Assembly: GCF_001591365.1 (NCBI RefSeq)
Contig: NZ_BCUT01000006.1
Location: 1 to 64,000, forward strand
Length of the DNA: 64,000 nt
DNA from: Variovorax paradoxus NBRC 15149
Lineage (GTDB): Bacteria; Pseudomonadota; Gammaproteobacteria; Burkholderiales; Burkholderiaceae_C
Direction: 5' to 3'
Shown here: positions 27,060 through 36,416 of the stretch, piece by piece
Position numbering within the stretch: position 1 is the first letter of the stretch
Layout: each line of letters starts with the position of its first letter
Made by a program: the position numbers and the translations under genes
Notes under the pieces: generated by a model
Told to the model about the DNA's origin: nothing
Databases searched by the model: none
The model's input: only the letters and a program-made list of their open reading frames with translations

Positions 27060-28035
27060 CCGCCGCCTTGATGACGTGCGCCCAGCGCGCGATCTCGTCA
27101 GCCAGGAACGCCGCAAAGCGGTCCGGCCCGCGCGCATCGATCACGAAGCCCTGCTGGCGCATGCGTTCGTCGAGGCCGGGCTGCGCGAGGATCTTCACCA
27201 CCTCCGCGCCCAGCTTCTGCACCGCGGCATCGGGCATGCCGGCCGGCGCCATCATGCCGGTCCAGTTCTCGACCTGCAGCGCGGGCATGCCGGCTTCGGC
27301 GGTGGTCGGCACCTCGGGCAGCAAGGGGTAGCGGGTCTTGCTTGCAATGGCGAGCGCGCGCAGCTTGCCGCCCTTCACATGCGCGATCGACTCCGGAATG
27401 TTCGAGAACACCACGTCGAGCTGGCCGCCGATGAGGTCGGTGATGCACGGCGCGCCGCCCTTGTAGGGCACGTGCTGGATGTTGGACTTGTTGAGATCGT
27501 TGAAGAGCGCGAGCGTCAGGTGGGGCGGCGTGCCGTTGCCGCTGGAGCCGGCGTTGAGCTTGCGCTCCTTCGCCGCCGCGACCAGGCCCTTCATGTCCTG
27601 GATGGGGCTGGCCACGGGCACCACGATCAGCATCGGGCTGCCGGCCAGCAGCGCCACCGGCCGCAGGTCCTTCTGGAAGCTGAACGGCGACTTCGGAAAC
27701 AGCGTGACGTTGGCCGCATGCGTCAGCGTGACCGCGAGCAGCGTGTTGCCGTCGGGCGGCGCCTTGGCCACCAGGTCGGCGCCGATCTGCCCGTTGCCGC
27801 CGGGCCGATTGTCCACCAGCACGTTGACCTTCCAGCGCTCGCCCAGCTGCTGGCCGATCTGCCGCGCCATCACGTCCGTCAGGCCGCCCGGCGGAAAGGG
27901 CACCACGTAGCGCAGCGTGGCGTCCGGCTTGGGGTAGTCGCCGCCCTGCGCGCGTGCCAGCATCGGCATGAGCGCGCCCAGCGATCCCGCCGCAGCCAGG
28001 GCGGTGGTCCCCTGCATCCATTCGCGTCGTTTCAT
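27043..28035 (-). CDS. Bug-family receptor of the sulfolactate cluster
   Basis: A 330-aa TctC-type periplasmic binding protein. The signal peptide contains a twin-arginine-like KRREWMQG head and ends MLARAQGG near residue 28. The mature protein has LRYVVPFPPGGLTDVMARQI and VLVDNRPGGNGQIGADLVAKA. It is the last gene of the suyA-suyB-slcC-comC series. SlcH, the receptor of the sulfolactate TTT transporter SlcHFG in other bacteria, belongs to this family, so sulfolactate is the likely ligand. The SlcF/SlcG membrane subunits are not present here. Confidence 0.8.
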   Translation of the reverse strand: MKRREWMQGTTALAAAGSLGALMPMLARAQGGDYPKPDATLRYVVPFPPGGLTDVMARQIGQQLGERWKVNVLVDNRPGGNGQIGADLVAKAPPDGNTLLAVTLTHAANVTLFPKSPFSFQKDLRPVALLAGSPMLIVVPVASPIQDMKGLVAAAKERKLNAGSSGNGTPPHLTLALFNDLNKSNIQHVPYKGGAPCITDLIGGQLDVVFSNIPESIAHVKGGKLRALAIASKTRYPLLPEVPTTAEAGMPALQVENWTGMMAPAGMPDAAVQKLGAEVVKILAQPGLDERMRQQGFVIDARGPDRFAAFLADEIARWAHVIKAAAIQPG

Positions 28036-28070
28036 CGTGTTGTCTCCTGTTGTTGTGTGGGTCGTGGCGC

Positions 28071-29072
28071 CTAGCTTCGCCACTGCGCGAGCAGCGCCTC
28101 GGGCACCTCGATGCCCTCTGCCTCGGCGCGCAGCCGAAGTTCCTTGCGCCGAGTGCCGGGCAGGCGCACGCCGTCGTCGCGCAGCATCTCGCCCACCAGC
28201 ACCTCGACGCGGTCGAGGTAGCCCGCAGAGCCCGCGAGCGCGCCGGGGTCGATGACGATGAAGGCCTGGCCGATGCGCGGCCGGTTGCCGGCATCCTCGA
28301 AGAAGCTCGATGCCTCGAAGCCGAACTGCGCACCGATCAGCGCCGTCACCAGCAGCTCGACCACCAGCGCCAGCATCGCGCCCTTGGGGCTGGTGGCCGC
28401 GCCGATGGGCAGCATCGAGCCTTCGAGCGCAGCCTGCGCATCGGTGGTCGGCTGGCCGTGGCGGTCGACGGCCCAGCCGATCGGTATGGCCTTGCCCTGC
28501 TTCGCGGCCACCATGACCTTGCCGCGCGCCACTTCCGAAAGGCTCAGATCGATGGCGAGCGGCAGCGCACCGCGGCGCGGAAAAATCGCCGCCACCGGGT
28601 TGGTGCCGAAGATGGGGTGGCGCCCGCCGGCCGCCGGCATCGCGGCCGGCGAGTTGGCAAAGCCGAGCCCGACCATGCCGGCCTCGGCCACCGGCCGCAA
28701 ATGGTCGACCACCACGCCGCAGTGGTGGCTGTCCGTGACGCCCGCAATCGCAATGCCGAAGTCGCGCGCGCGGCCGATAGCCTCGGCAACAGCCATTTCG
28801 CAGGCGGCGAAGGCCAGGCCCTCCTGCGCATCGACCAGTACGACCGCGCCTTTCTGGCGGCGCAGCGCCGGCATGGCATTGCCATTCACCCGGCCGTTGC
28901 GCAGGTGCGTGGCGTACTGGGCCACGCGGGAGAGGCCGTGCGAGCCCAGGCCCTGCGCCTCGGCCAGCACCAATGCGCGTGCGGCGGCGGCCGCCATCGC
29001 CTCGTTCGCGCCAGCCGCGCGCAAGGCCGCGGCCACCGCGTTTCGCGCTTCCTCAAGACTCAGCATCGTCAT
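28071..29072 (-). CDS. comC: (R)-sulfolactate dehydrogenase (malate/L-lactate dehydrogenase family)
   Basis: A 333-aa NAD(P)-dependent oxidoreductase of the LDH2/MDH2 family. Diagnostic segments are GLGSHGLSRVAQY near residue 40, VTDSHHCGVVVDHL near 112 with the catalytic His pair, and GTNPVAAIFPR near 150. In sulfolactate degraders ComC reduces sulfopyruvate to (R)-sulfolactate, the enantiomer cleaved by SuyAB; together with SlcC it inverts (S)-sulfolactate. The start overlaps the stop of slcC as ATGA. The order suyA-suyB-slcC-comC supports this role over generic malate or ureidoglycolate activity. Confidence 0.85.
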   Translation of the reverse strand: MTMLSLEEARNAVAAALRAAGANEAMAAAAARALVLAEAQGLGSHGLSRVAQYATHLRNGRVNGNAMPALRRQKGAVVLVDAQEGLAFAACEMAVAEAIGRARDFGIAIAGVTDSHHCGVVVDHLRPVAEAGMVGLGFANSPAAMPAAGGRHPIFGTNPVAAIFPRRGALPLAIDLSLSEVARGKVMVAAKQGKAIPIGWAVDRHGQPTTDAQAALEGSMLPIGAATSPKGAMLALVVELLVTALIGAQFGFEASSFFEDAGNRPRIGQAFIVIDPGALAGSAGYLDRVEVLVGEMLRDDGVRLPGTRRKELRLRAEAEGIEVPEALLAQWRS

Positions 29073-30010
29073 GGTTCCAGCGCCTCCAGCACCTTCTGTG
29101 CAATGAGGCTGCTCACGCGCTCGTTCGACTCGGCCGTCACGCCCGCGATGTGCGGTGTCAGCAGCAGGTTGGGGCAGCCCTCGAAATGCGGGCTGGCCGC
29201 GAGCGGCTCGGCCTCGAACACATCGAGCGCCGCGCCGCCGAGCCGGCCTTCGCGCAGCGCAAGCGCCACGGCGGCTTCGTCGACGATGCCGCCGCGCGAT
29301 GTGTTGACGAGCACCGCGCCGCCCTTCATGGCCGCGATGCGCGGCGCATGGAACAGGTTGCGCGTGCCGTCCACCAGCGGCAGGTGCAGGCTCACCACGT
29401 CGGCCTGCGCCACCAGCGCATCGAGGCCCAGTGGCTGCGTGCCCGTTGCGGCGAAGGCCGGGTGGCTGCCGTCCATCATGGCGTCGAAAGCCACCGTGCG
29501 CATGCCGAGCGCCTGCGCAAGCCGCGCCGTCAGCTGCCCGATGGCGCCGAAGCCGACCAGCCCGAGCGTCTTGCCCGCCAGCTCGCGCCCGTTCGACAGC
29601 GCATTGCGCGGCCAGCGCCCCGCCGCCACCGCGGCGGTGGAGCCGTAGGCGCCGCGCAGCAGCAGCATGGCGCTCGCGATCACGTACTCGGCCACGCTCA
29701 GTGCATTGGCGCCCGTGGCCGGAATCACCCGGATGCCGCGTGCTTCGCAGCCCGCCACGTCGATGTTGTCCAGGCCCACGCCCAGCCGGCCCACCACCGT
29801 GCACTGCGTGAGTGCATCCAGCAGTTCGCCGCGCACCTGCGTGCGGTTGCGCACGATGAGCGCGTGGGCCCACTTCGCTTCCTTGTAGAGCCGGGCGCCG
29901 TCGTCCACCAGCGCCACGTCGTAGAGAACGTCGTGCCGCTCGCGCAACTGCGCAACCGCGGCGGCGTCCATGAACTCCGCAATCACTATCCGCTTCATGA
30001 TGCCTGCCAT
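29069..30010 (-). CDS. slcC: (S)-sulfolactate dehydrogenase (D-2-hydroxyacid dehydrogenase family)
   Basis: A 313-aa NAD-dependent dehydrogenase related to phosphoglycerate dehydrogenase. The Rossmann motif is LVGFGAIGQLTARLAQALG near residue 150, followed by VNTSRGGIVDEAAV near 230 and the catalytic His in LLTPHIAGVT near 285. It would oxidise (S)-sulfolactate to sulfopyruvate, which ComC then reduces to the (R) form. A second ATG four codons later (29998) is an alternative start. It follows suyB by 13 nt and overlaps comC by 4 nt. Confidence 0.85.
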   Translation of the reverse strand: MAGIMKRIVIAEFMDAAAVAQLRERHDVLYDVALVDDGARLYKEAKWAHALIVRNRTQVRGELLDALTQCTVVGRLGVGLDNIDVAGCEARGIRVIPATGANALSVAEYVIASAMLLLRGAYGSTAAVAAGRWPRNALSNGRELAGKTLGLVGFGAIGQLTARLAQALGMRTVAFDAMMDGSHPAFAATGTQPLGLDALVAQADVVSLHLPLVDGTRNLFHAPRIAAMKGGAVLVNTSRGGIVDEAAVALALREGRLGGAALDVFEAEPLAASPHFEGCPNLLLTPHIAGVTAESNERVSSLIAQKVLEALEP

Positions 30011-30023
30011 CGCGCGGGCGCCG

Positions 30024-31199
30024 TCAGGCCGACTCGTACAGCCGCGTCAGCACGAACTCGCGGTGGCCCAGCGCTTCGGCCGCGGTGAGCCGGCCGTTGG
30101 CGGTGCGCAGCATGCATTCGAGCAGCTGGTCGCCGGCCTGGTCGAGCGTCATCTCGCGCTGCAGCAGGCCCGAGGTGTCGACGTCGACGTGCTCGCTCAT
30201 GAGCCGCACGGTGCGCGGATTGGCGCAGATCTTGATGACCGGCAGGATCGGGTTGCCGATCACGTTGCCCTGGCCCGTGGGGAAGAAGTGCACCGCGTAG
30301 CCCGATGCGGCGCACAGCGTGACCATCTCGGCCGCCGCGCTGGACGAGTCCATGAACCACAGGCCCGGGCCGGTGGGCACCTCGGCCTTGTCGAGCACGC
30401 CGTCCACCATGCACTTCTTGCCGATCTTCTGGATGTTGCCGAGCGCCTTTTCCTCGATGGTCGTCAGGCCGCCCGCGATGTTGCCCTTGGTGGGTTGCGA
30501 GTCCGACAGGTCGCTGGTCTTGTGGCGGTTGATCATGTCCTGGTAGCGGTTGAACATGAACATGAAGCGCTCCTTCACGTCGGGCGTGCGGCAGCGGTCG
30601 GCCACGATGCGCTCGCCGCCGGTGATCTCGGAGGTCTCGCCGAACACCAGCGTGTTGCCGGTCTCGTAGAGCTTGTCGAAGGCGTTGCCCACGGTGGGGT
30701 TGGAGCCGCAGCCCGAGGTGGTGTCGCTCTCGCCGCACTTGGTGGACACCCACAGCTCGTGGATGCCGCAGGGCTCGCGCTGCTTCTCGCTGGCCGCTTG
30801 CACGAACTCGCGCGCCACCTTGCTCGCGCGCAGGATGGTGTCGTGGTCGCCGTGGCCCTCGATGCCGAAGCCGGCCACCGGCTTGCCCGTGGCGGCGATG
30901 CCGTCGACCACCTTCTGCGTCCAGCTGTCCTCGATGCCGATGACGACGACCGCCGCCACGTTCGGGTTGCAGCCCGCGCCGATCAGCGTGCGGAAATGCA
31001 GCTCCAGGTCGGCGCCGAACTGCAGCCGGCCATAGGGATGCGGAATGGCCAGCGCGCCCTTGATGTTGTGGGCCACCGCTTCGGCGGCCGCGTTGGAGAG
31101 GTCGTCCAGCGGCAGGATGATGACGTGGTTGCGCACGCCGACGCGGCCGTTTTCGCGGCGGTAGCCGAGGAAGGTGGTGTCTTTGGAAATGATGGACAT
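30024..31199 (-). CDS. suyB: (R)-sulfolactate sulfo-lyase, large subunit
   Basis: A 391-aa subunit of the lyase that splits (R)-sulfolactate into pyruvate and sulfite. It belongs to the altronate dehydratase (UxaA C-terminal) superfamily. Recognisable segments are FLGYRRENGRVGVRNHVIIL at the start, CGESDTTSGCGSNPTVGN near residue 165 and FFPTGQGNVIGNPILPVIKI near 320; the conserved Cys residues probably bind iron. It is 53 nt downstream of the small subunit gene. The released sulfite would be taken by SoeABC, encoded 2 kb away. Confidence 0.92.
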   Translation of the reverse strand: MSIISKDTTFLGYRRENGRVGVRNHVIILPLDDLSNAAAEAVAHNIKGALAIPHPYGRLQFGADLELHFRTLIGAGCNPNVAAVVVIGIEDSWTQKVVDGIAATGKPVAGFGIEGHGDHDTILRASKVAREFVQAASEKQREPCGIHELWVSTKCGESDTTSGCGSNPTVGNAFDKLYETGNTLVFGETSEITGGERIVADRCRTPDVKERFMFMFNRYQDMINRHKTSDLSDSQPTKGNIAGGLTTIEEKALGNIQKIGKKCMVDGVLDKAEVPTGPGLWFMDSSSAAAEMVTLCAASGYAVHFFPTGQGNVIGNPILPVIKICANPRTVRLMSEHVDVDTSGLLQREMTLDQAGDQLLECMLRTANGRLTAAEALGHREFVLTRLYESA

Positions 31200-31252
31200 G
31201 CGGTGCTTTCTGATTCGTGGGGGAATGGAAGTGGGCGAAGCGGGGCGGTGTC

Positions 31253-31534
31253 TTACCAGCGCTTGGTCTTGATGTTCTGCACGTGCGCGTGCTCGCCGGC
31301 CTTGATCGGCGCGACCACCTTGCCCATGTCGATGCCGTACTTCCACACCGTGTCGCCGGGCGCCATGTCCTTGAGCGCGACCTTGTGGCCGATCGGGATG
31401 TCCTGGCGCGCATCGACGCTGGTCATGCGGTCCTCGTCCATGATCCAGCCGCTGAGCGACATGCCGGCCTTGACGCCTTCCACCACCACGACCGCGACCG
31501 TGTCCTTCGCGTCGTGCAGAACGAAATGAATCAT
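31253..31534 (-). CDS. suyA: (R)-sulfolactate sulfo-lyase, small subunit
   Basis: A 93-aa SAF-domain protein that pairs with SuyB. Typical segments are HFVLHDAKDTVAVVVVEGVK and DIPIGHKVALKDMAPGDTVW, followed by KYGIDMGKVVAPIKAGEHAH, which matches the UxaA N-terminal fold. It is the first gene of the cluster running to the Bug receptor. The region in front (31535-31660) is shared with the divergent GntR gene and should hold both promoters. Confidence 0.92.
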   Translation of the reverse strand: MIHFVLHDAKDTVAVVVVEGVKAGMSLSGWIMDEDRMTSVDARQDIPIGHKVALKDMAPGDTVWKYGIDMGKVVAPIKAGEHAHVQNIKTKRW

Positions 31535-31611
31535 CGTTGTCTCCTGTTGTGACTCGCTGAGAATTTGCAGCCGGGCCAGTGTCCGAGTGCGCGTCTCCGC
31601 GTGTCAAACAG

Positions 31612-31625
31612 GTCATATGAATGAC
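31612..31625. promoter_or_regulatory. candidate GntR operator upstream of suyA
   Basis: GTCATATGAATGAC is an inverted repeat with 5-bp arms and 4-nt centre in the suyA/GntR intergenic region, about 78 nt from suyA and 36 nt from the regulator. HutC-type GntR proteins bind short palindromes of this size. Assignment is positional only. Confidence 0.4.
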
Positions 31626-31660
31626 TTGGATGAATCGCGATGCGGCCGCCACAATGCGCC

Positions 31661-32431
31661 ATGCCCCGCTCGACAGACATCTCCGCGTTCGAACCGATTC
31701 CCGCCGAGTCGGCGGGTGCGCCGCTCTACCGGCTCGTCAAGCGCTCGCTGCTGCGCGCCATCGAATCGGGGCGCTGCGCGGCCGGCAGCGTGCTGCCGAG
31801 CGAGAGCGAGCTGGCGGCGGCGCTGGGCGTGTCGATCGGCACGCTGCGCCACGCGACCGACGACCTGGTGGCCGAGCACATCCTCGTGCGGCGGCAGGGG
31901 CGCGGCACCTTCGTTGCAGTGCACAACGACGACCGCTTCATGTTCCAGTTCTTCCACGTGGAGCGCAGCGACGGCCTCAGGCAGGCGCCGCAGGTGGAGT
32001 TCGTTGCCTTCGAGCGCGTGCGCATGGACGAGGAGCCGGCGCAGGCGCTGGGCCTGCGAACCGGCGAGCCCGCCATCCAGATCGACAACCGGCTGCTGCT
32101 GCAGGGCAGGGCGGTGATCCACGACCGGCTCACGCTGCCGGCGCTGCTCTTCAAGGGCCTGACCGAGAAGCGCTTTCGCGAGCGGCCGAGCACCATCTAC
32201 CACCTCTACCAGACCGAGTTCGGCATCACCGTGACGCTGGCGCGCGAGCGCGCACGCGCGATGGCGGCCGACCGCAGCGTGGTGCGCATCCTGGGCGTGG
32301 CGCCGGGCGCGCCGGTGATGGAGGTGCGGCGCACCGCGCTCACCTTCGGCGACAAGCCGGTGGAGTACCGCGTGTCGACCATCAACACGGCGCAGTACGA
32401 GTACGTGCACCTGCTGTCGCGGCCGGCTTGA
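31661..32431 (+). CDS. GntR-family (HutC/UTRA) regulator of the sulfolactate genes
   Basis: A 256-aa regulator. The winged helix is PLYRLVKRSLLRAIESGRCA with LPSESELAAALGVSIGTLRH (about residues 20-70) and the UTRA ligand domain spans about 95-250. The ATG giving MPRSTDIS is preferred; an earlier in-frame ATG at 31640 overlaps the candidate operator region. It is divergent from suyA, so it is the likely local regulator, binding sulfolactate or a related compound. Ligand is inferred. Confidence 0.8.
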   Translation: MPRSTDISAFEPIPAESAGAPLYRLVKRSLLRAIESGRCAAGSVLPSESELAAALGVSIGTLRHATDDLVAEHILVRRQGRGTFVAVHNDDRFMFQFFHVERSDGLRQAPQVEFVAFERVRMDEEPAQALGLRTGEPAIQIDNRLLLQGRAVIHDRLTLPALLFKGLTEKRFRERPSTIYHLYQTEFGITVTLARERARAMAADRSVVRILGVAPGAPVMEVRRTALTFGDKPVEYRVSTINTAQYEYVHLLSRPA

Positions 32432-32446
32432 TCGGCTTCGTGCGGC

Positions 32447-33382
32447 CTATCGCGCGGCCGGCGTGCGCGGCACGGTCGCCCCGCAATGCCGCAGGAAGTC
32501 GGCCGTCGCGCGGCCCAGCAGCTTGTCCCGGTGCATCACCGTGGCCAGCCGCCGCATGCCGGCCGGCAGCCGCGTGCGCAGCTCGATCAGGTGGCCGTCT
32601 TCCAGCGCCTGCGCCACCGTGTAGCGCGAGAGGCAGGCCAGCCCGGTGCCCGAGGCCACCACGCGCTTGATGGCCTCGGTGCTGCCAAGCTCGAAGCCCA
32701 CGCGCACCTGTTCCAGGTTCTGGATCAGCCATGCATCGGTGACCTGCCGCGTGCCCGATCCGTGCTCGCGCAGCACCCAGGTGGCCTGCGAGAGCTGGTG
32801 GTGGGTGGCAATGCGCTTGGCGAGCGGATGGCCCGGTGCGGCGACGATCACCAGCTCGTCTTCGCGCCAAGCGCGCACCACCAGGTCGGGGTGCGTCTGC
32901 GGCCCCTCGATGAAGCCGACGTCCACGTCGAACCCAGCCACCGCCTCGATCACGTCGCGCGTGTTGGCAATGTGCAGGTGAACCTGGCTCTGCGGATGGA
33001 GCGCCGTCCATTGCGACACGCGCTCGGGCAGCAGGTATTCGCCGATGGTGAAGCTGGCTGCCACGCGCAGCGGCGCCGCATGCTCGCCGCTGAACAGTGC
33101 CTCCACCTCGCCGGCCTGGTCGAGCAGGGCCTGGGCCTTGGGCAGCAGCGCGCGGCCGTTCTCGTTGAGCACCAGGCGGCGGCCGAGCCGGTCGAACAGC
33201 AGGGCGCCCACGGAAGACTCCAGGTCGGCCAGCGCGCTGCTCGCGGCCGACTGCGAGCGCGCGACGCGGTCGGCCGCGGCGCGCGTGCTGCCGCCCCGGG
33301 CCGTGGCCACGAACACTTCGAGCTGGCGCAGGTTGAGCCGAAGCCGCTGCGCGGTCTGCTGCTGATCTGTTTTTCCGGTCAT
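32447..33382 (-). CDS. LysR-family regulator divergent from soeABC
   Basis: A 311-aa LysR protein. The helix-turn-helix spans about residues 17-75 (LRQLEVFVATARGGSTRAAA) and the effector domain about 105-300, of the CysB/CysL-like group by length and by its GEYLLPERVSQW and WVLREHGSGTRQV segments. It is divergent from soeA across 84 nt, the classical LysR arrangement, so it probably activates soeABC in response to sulfite or a sulfur metabolite. It converges on the GntR gene with a 15-nt gap. Confidence 0.8.
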   Translation of the reverse strand: MTGKTDQQQTAQRLRLNLRQLEVFVATARGGSTRAAADRVARSQSAASSALADLESSVGALLFDRLGRRLVLNENGRALLPKAQALLDQAGEVEALFSGEHAAPLRVAASFTIGEYLLPERVSQWTALHPQSQVHLHIANTRDVIEAVAGFDVDVGFIEGPQTHPDLVVRAWREDELVIVAAPGHPLAKRIATHHQLSQATWVLREHGSGTRQVTDAWLIQNLEQVRVGFELGSTEAIKRVVASGTGLACLSRYTVAQALEDGHLIELRTRLPAGMRRLATVMHRDKLLGRATADFLRHCGATVPRTPAAR

Positions 33383-33466
33383 CGTGAGCGATATTCTCCG
33401 CTTTTTCGTTTGATCGATGCTCTCTAACATCGGCGCAGCCCCGCACAAAAAAACGAAGGACCGCCA

Positions 33467-36412
33467 GTGTTCAGTTTCCTGTCCCGAGAGCCCGTCCACG
33501 ATCCGCTCGCCGCCCCCACGCCCACGGCGGACACCGAGGTCAAGACCACCACCTGCTACATGTGCGCCTGCCGCTGCGGCATCCGCGTGCACCTGCGCGA
33601 AGGCGAGCATGGCCCGGAGGTGCGCTACATCGACGGCAACCCCGAGCATCCGCTGAACAAGGGCGTGATCTGCGCCAAGGGCTCCTCGGGCATCATGAAG
33701 CAGGTGTCGCCCGCGCGCCTCACGCAGCCGCTGCTGCGCAAGGCCGGCAGTGAGCGCGGGGCCGGGGAGTTCGAGCCCATCAGCTGGGAGCGCGCCTTCG
33801 ACATGCTGGCCGAGCGGCTCGGCAAGATCCGCGCGACCGATCCGAAGAAGTTCGCGCTCTTCACGGGCCGCGACCAGATGCAGGCACTCACGGGCCTGTT
33901 CGCACGCCAGTTCGGCACACCCAACTATGCGGCGCACGGCGGCTTCTGCTCGGTCAACATGGCCGCGGGAATGATCTACACCATCGGCGGCAGCTTCTGG
34001 GAATTCGGCGGGCCCGACCTCGACCGCGCCAAGCTGTTCGTGATGATCGGCACGGCCGAGGACCATCACAGCAACCCGATGAAGATCGCCATCAGCAAGT
34101 TCAAGCGCGCGGGCGGACGCTTCATCTCGATCAATCCGGTGCGCACGGGCTACTCGGCCATTGCGGACGAATGGATTCCGATCAAGCCCGGCACCGACGG
34201 CGCATTGTTCATGGCGCTGCTGCATGAGCTGATCGCGAACGACCTGATCGACCACGCTTTCTTGAAGCGCTTCACCAATGCGCCGCAGCTCGTGGTGCTG
34301 GACGACTGCGAGCGCCAGGGCCTGTTCGCCTTCGACCCGGACCCCACGCGCGGGCCGCCCGGCGACGGCCGCCATCCGCACAACAAGCTGGTGTGGGACA
34401 GATCGAGCGGCAGCGTGAAGAACGCCTACCCCGAAGGCATTGCCGACGGCTGCGATCCCGCGCTCGAAGGCCACTACACGCTGGCCGACGGCACGCGCGT
34501 GGCGCCCTCGTTCCAGCTGCTGCGCGAGCGCGTGGCCAGCTGCACGCCCGAATGGGCCGAGGCCATCACCGGCATCGATGCCGAGCGCATCCGCAAGCTT
34601 GCGCGCGAGATGGGCGAGACCGCGCTGCACCAGGCCTTCGAGCTGCCCATTGCGTGGACCGATGCCTGGGGCAAGAAGCACCCGACCACGCAGGCGCGGC
34701 CTGTGGCCTTCCACGCGATGCGCGGGCTCGCGGCCCATTCGAACGGCTTCCAGACCGTGCGCGCGCTGGCGGTGCTGATGAGCGTGCTCGGCACCATCGA
34801 CGCGCCCGGTGGCTTCCGCCACAAGGCGCCGTACCCGCGCCACATCGTGCCCAACTACCGCGCCTTCAACGACCCCGGAATGATCCAGCCCAACACGCCG
34901 CTCAATGCCGCGCCGCTGGGCTTTCCGGCCAACCCGGAAGAGCTGGCCATCAACCCCGATGGCTCGCCGATCCGCATCGACCATGCGTTCTCGTGGGAGC
35001 ACCCGCTGTCGGCGCACGGGCTCATGCACAACGTGATCACCAATGCGGTCAAGGGCGACCCCTACCGCATCGACACGCTGCTGATCTTCATGGCCAACAT
35101 GGCCTGGAACTCCAGCATGAACACCATGGCCGTGCGCGAGATGCTCAACCGCAAGGACGAGAAGGGCGAGCACATGATCCCCTTCCTGGTGGTGTGCGAC
35201 GCCTTCCAGAGCGAGACCGTGGCCTTTGCCGACCTGGTGCTGCCCGACACCACCTACCTGGAGCGCCACGACGTGATGAGCATGCTCGACCGGCCGATCT
35301 CGGAATTCGACGGCCCGGTCGATTCGGTGCGCATTCCGGTGGTGCCGCCCACCGGCCAGTGCAAGCCTTTCCAGGAAGTGCTGATCGAGCTGGCCTCGCG
35401 CCTGAAGTTTCCGGCCTTCACCACGCCAGAAGGCGGGCGCAAGTTCACGGGCTATCCGGACTTTGTCGTCAACTTCCAGCCGCAGCCGGGCATCGGCTTT
35501 CTGATGGGCTGGCGCGGCAAGGACGGCACCGAGCACCTGCGCGGCGAGCCCAACCCCAAGCAGTGGGAAGCGTATGCACGGAACAACTGCGTGTTCCAGT
35601 ACCACATGCCCGAGACCATGCACTACATGCGCAACTGGAACCGCGAGTACCTCGACTTTGCAAAGGACAAGGGCTGGCGCCAGCGCAACGACCCGGTGCA
35701 GCTGGCGCTGTACTCCGACACGCTGCAGAGCTTCCGCCTGGCCGCGCAGGGCAAGAGCGCGGGCCGGCAGCCGCCCGATGCGCTGCGGGAGCGCATCGAC
35801 ACCTACTTTGATCCGCTGCCTTTCTGGTACCCGCCGCTCGAGGAGGCCTCGACCGATCTCGACGCCTATCCGCTCAACGCCATCACCCAGCGGCCGATGG
35901 CGATGTACCACTCGTGGGATTCGCAGAACGCGTGGCTGCGGCAGATCCACAGCCACAACTACCTGCACGTGAACCCGCTCACCGCGCAGGCCGCGGGCAT
36001 TGCCGACGGCGGCTGGTGCTGGGTCGAGAGCCAATGGGGCCAGGTGCGCTGCATGCTGCGCTACAGCGAGGCCGTGGAGCCCGGCACCGTGTGGACCTGG
36101 AACGCGATCGGCAAGGCCGATGGTGCCTGGCAGCTGGCGCCGGGTGCGGACGAGGCGCGCAAGGGCTTCCTGCTCAACCACCTGATCAGCGAGGAACTGC
36201 CTTGCGCAGGCACCGCGAGCGGCCGCATCAGCAATTCGGATCCGGTCACGGGGCAGGCCGGCTGGTACGACGTGCGCGTGCGCATACGGCCCGCGGAACC
36301 GGGCGAGCCGGAAGAAAGCTTTCCGCAGATGGCGAGCATGCCGAGCGCACCGGGGGTGCTGGGGAAGGCGGCGAGCGTGCTGACGTACTTTGCGGGGAGG
36401 GGGAAGAAATGA
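33467..36412 (+). CDS. soeA: sulfite dehydrogenase molybdopterin subunit (SoeA)
   Basis: A 981-aa DMSO-reductase-family catalytic subunit. The N-terminal [4Fe-4S] site uses Cys30, Cys33, Cys37 and Cys69 (CYMCACRC then KGVICAKG). A candidate molybdenum ligand is Cys161 in HGGFCSVN. There is no twin-arginine signal, so the enzyme faces the cytoplasm, as known for SoeABC and unlike DmsA. It oxidises sulfite to sulfate with electrons going through SoeB and SoeC to quinone. Its position among sulfite-releasing pathways supports this over polysulfide or formate activity. The stop overlaps two ATG codons in another frame (see soeB). Confidence 0.83.
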   Translation: MFSFLSREPVHDPLAAPTPTADTEVKTTTCYMCACRCGIRVHLREGEHGPEVRYIDGNPEHPLNKGVICAKGSSGIMKQVSPARLTQPLLRKAGSERGAGEFEPISWERAFDMLAERLGKIRATDPKKFALFTGRDQMQALTGLFARQFGTPNYAAHGGFCSVNMAAGMIYTIGGSFWEFGGPDLDRAKLFVMIGTAEDHHSNPMKIAISKFKRAGGRFISINPVRTGYSAIADEWIPIKPGTDGALFMALLHELIANDLIDHAFLKRFTNAPQLVVLDDCERQGLFAFDPDPTRGPPGDGRHPHNKLVWDRSSGSVKNAYPEGIADGCDPALEGHYTLADGTRVAPSFQLLRERVASCTPEWAEAITGIDAERIRKLAREMGETALHQAFELPIAWTDAWGKKHPTTQARPVAFHAMRGLAAHSNGFQTVRALAVLMSVLGTIDAPGGFRHKAPYPRHIVPNYRAFNDPGMIQPNTPLNAAPLGFPANPEELAINPDGSPIRIDHAFSWEHPLSAHGLMHNVITNAVKGDPYRIDTLLIFMANMAWNSSMNTMAVREMLNRKDEKGEHMIPFLVVCDAFQSETVAFADLVLPDTTYLERHDVMSMLDRPISEFDGPVDSVRIPVVPPTGQCKPFQEVLIELASRLKFPAFTTPEGGRKFTGYPDFVVNFQPQPGIGFLMGWRGKDGTEHLRGEPNPKQWEAYARNNCVFQYHMPETMHYMRNWNREYLDFAKDKGWRQRNDPVQLALYSDTLQSFRLAAQGKSAGRQPPDALRERIDTYFDPLPFWYPPLEEASTDLDAYPLNAITQRPMAMYHSWDSQNAWLRQIHSHNYLHVNPLTAQAAGIADGGWCWVESQWGQVRCMLRYSEAVEPGTVWTWNAIGKADGAWQLAPGADEARKGFLLNHLISEELPCAGTASGRISNSDPVTGQAGWYDVRVRIRPAEPGEPEESFPQMASMPSAPGVLGKAASVLTYFAGRGKK

Positions 36413-36416
36413 TGCA

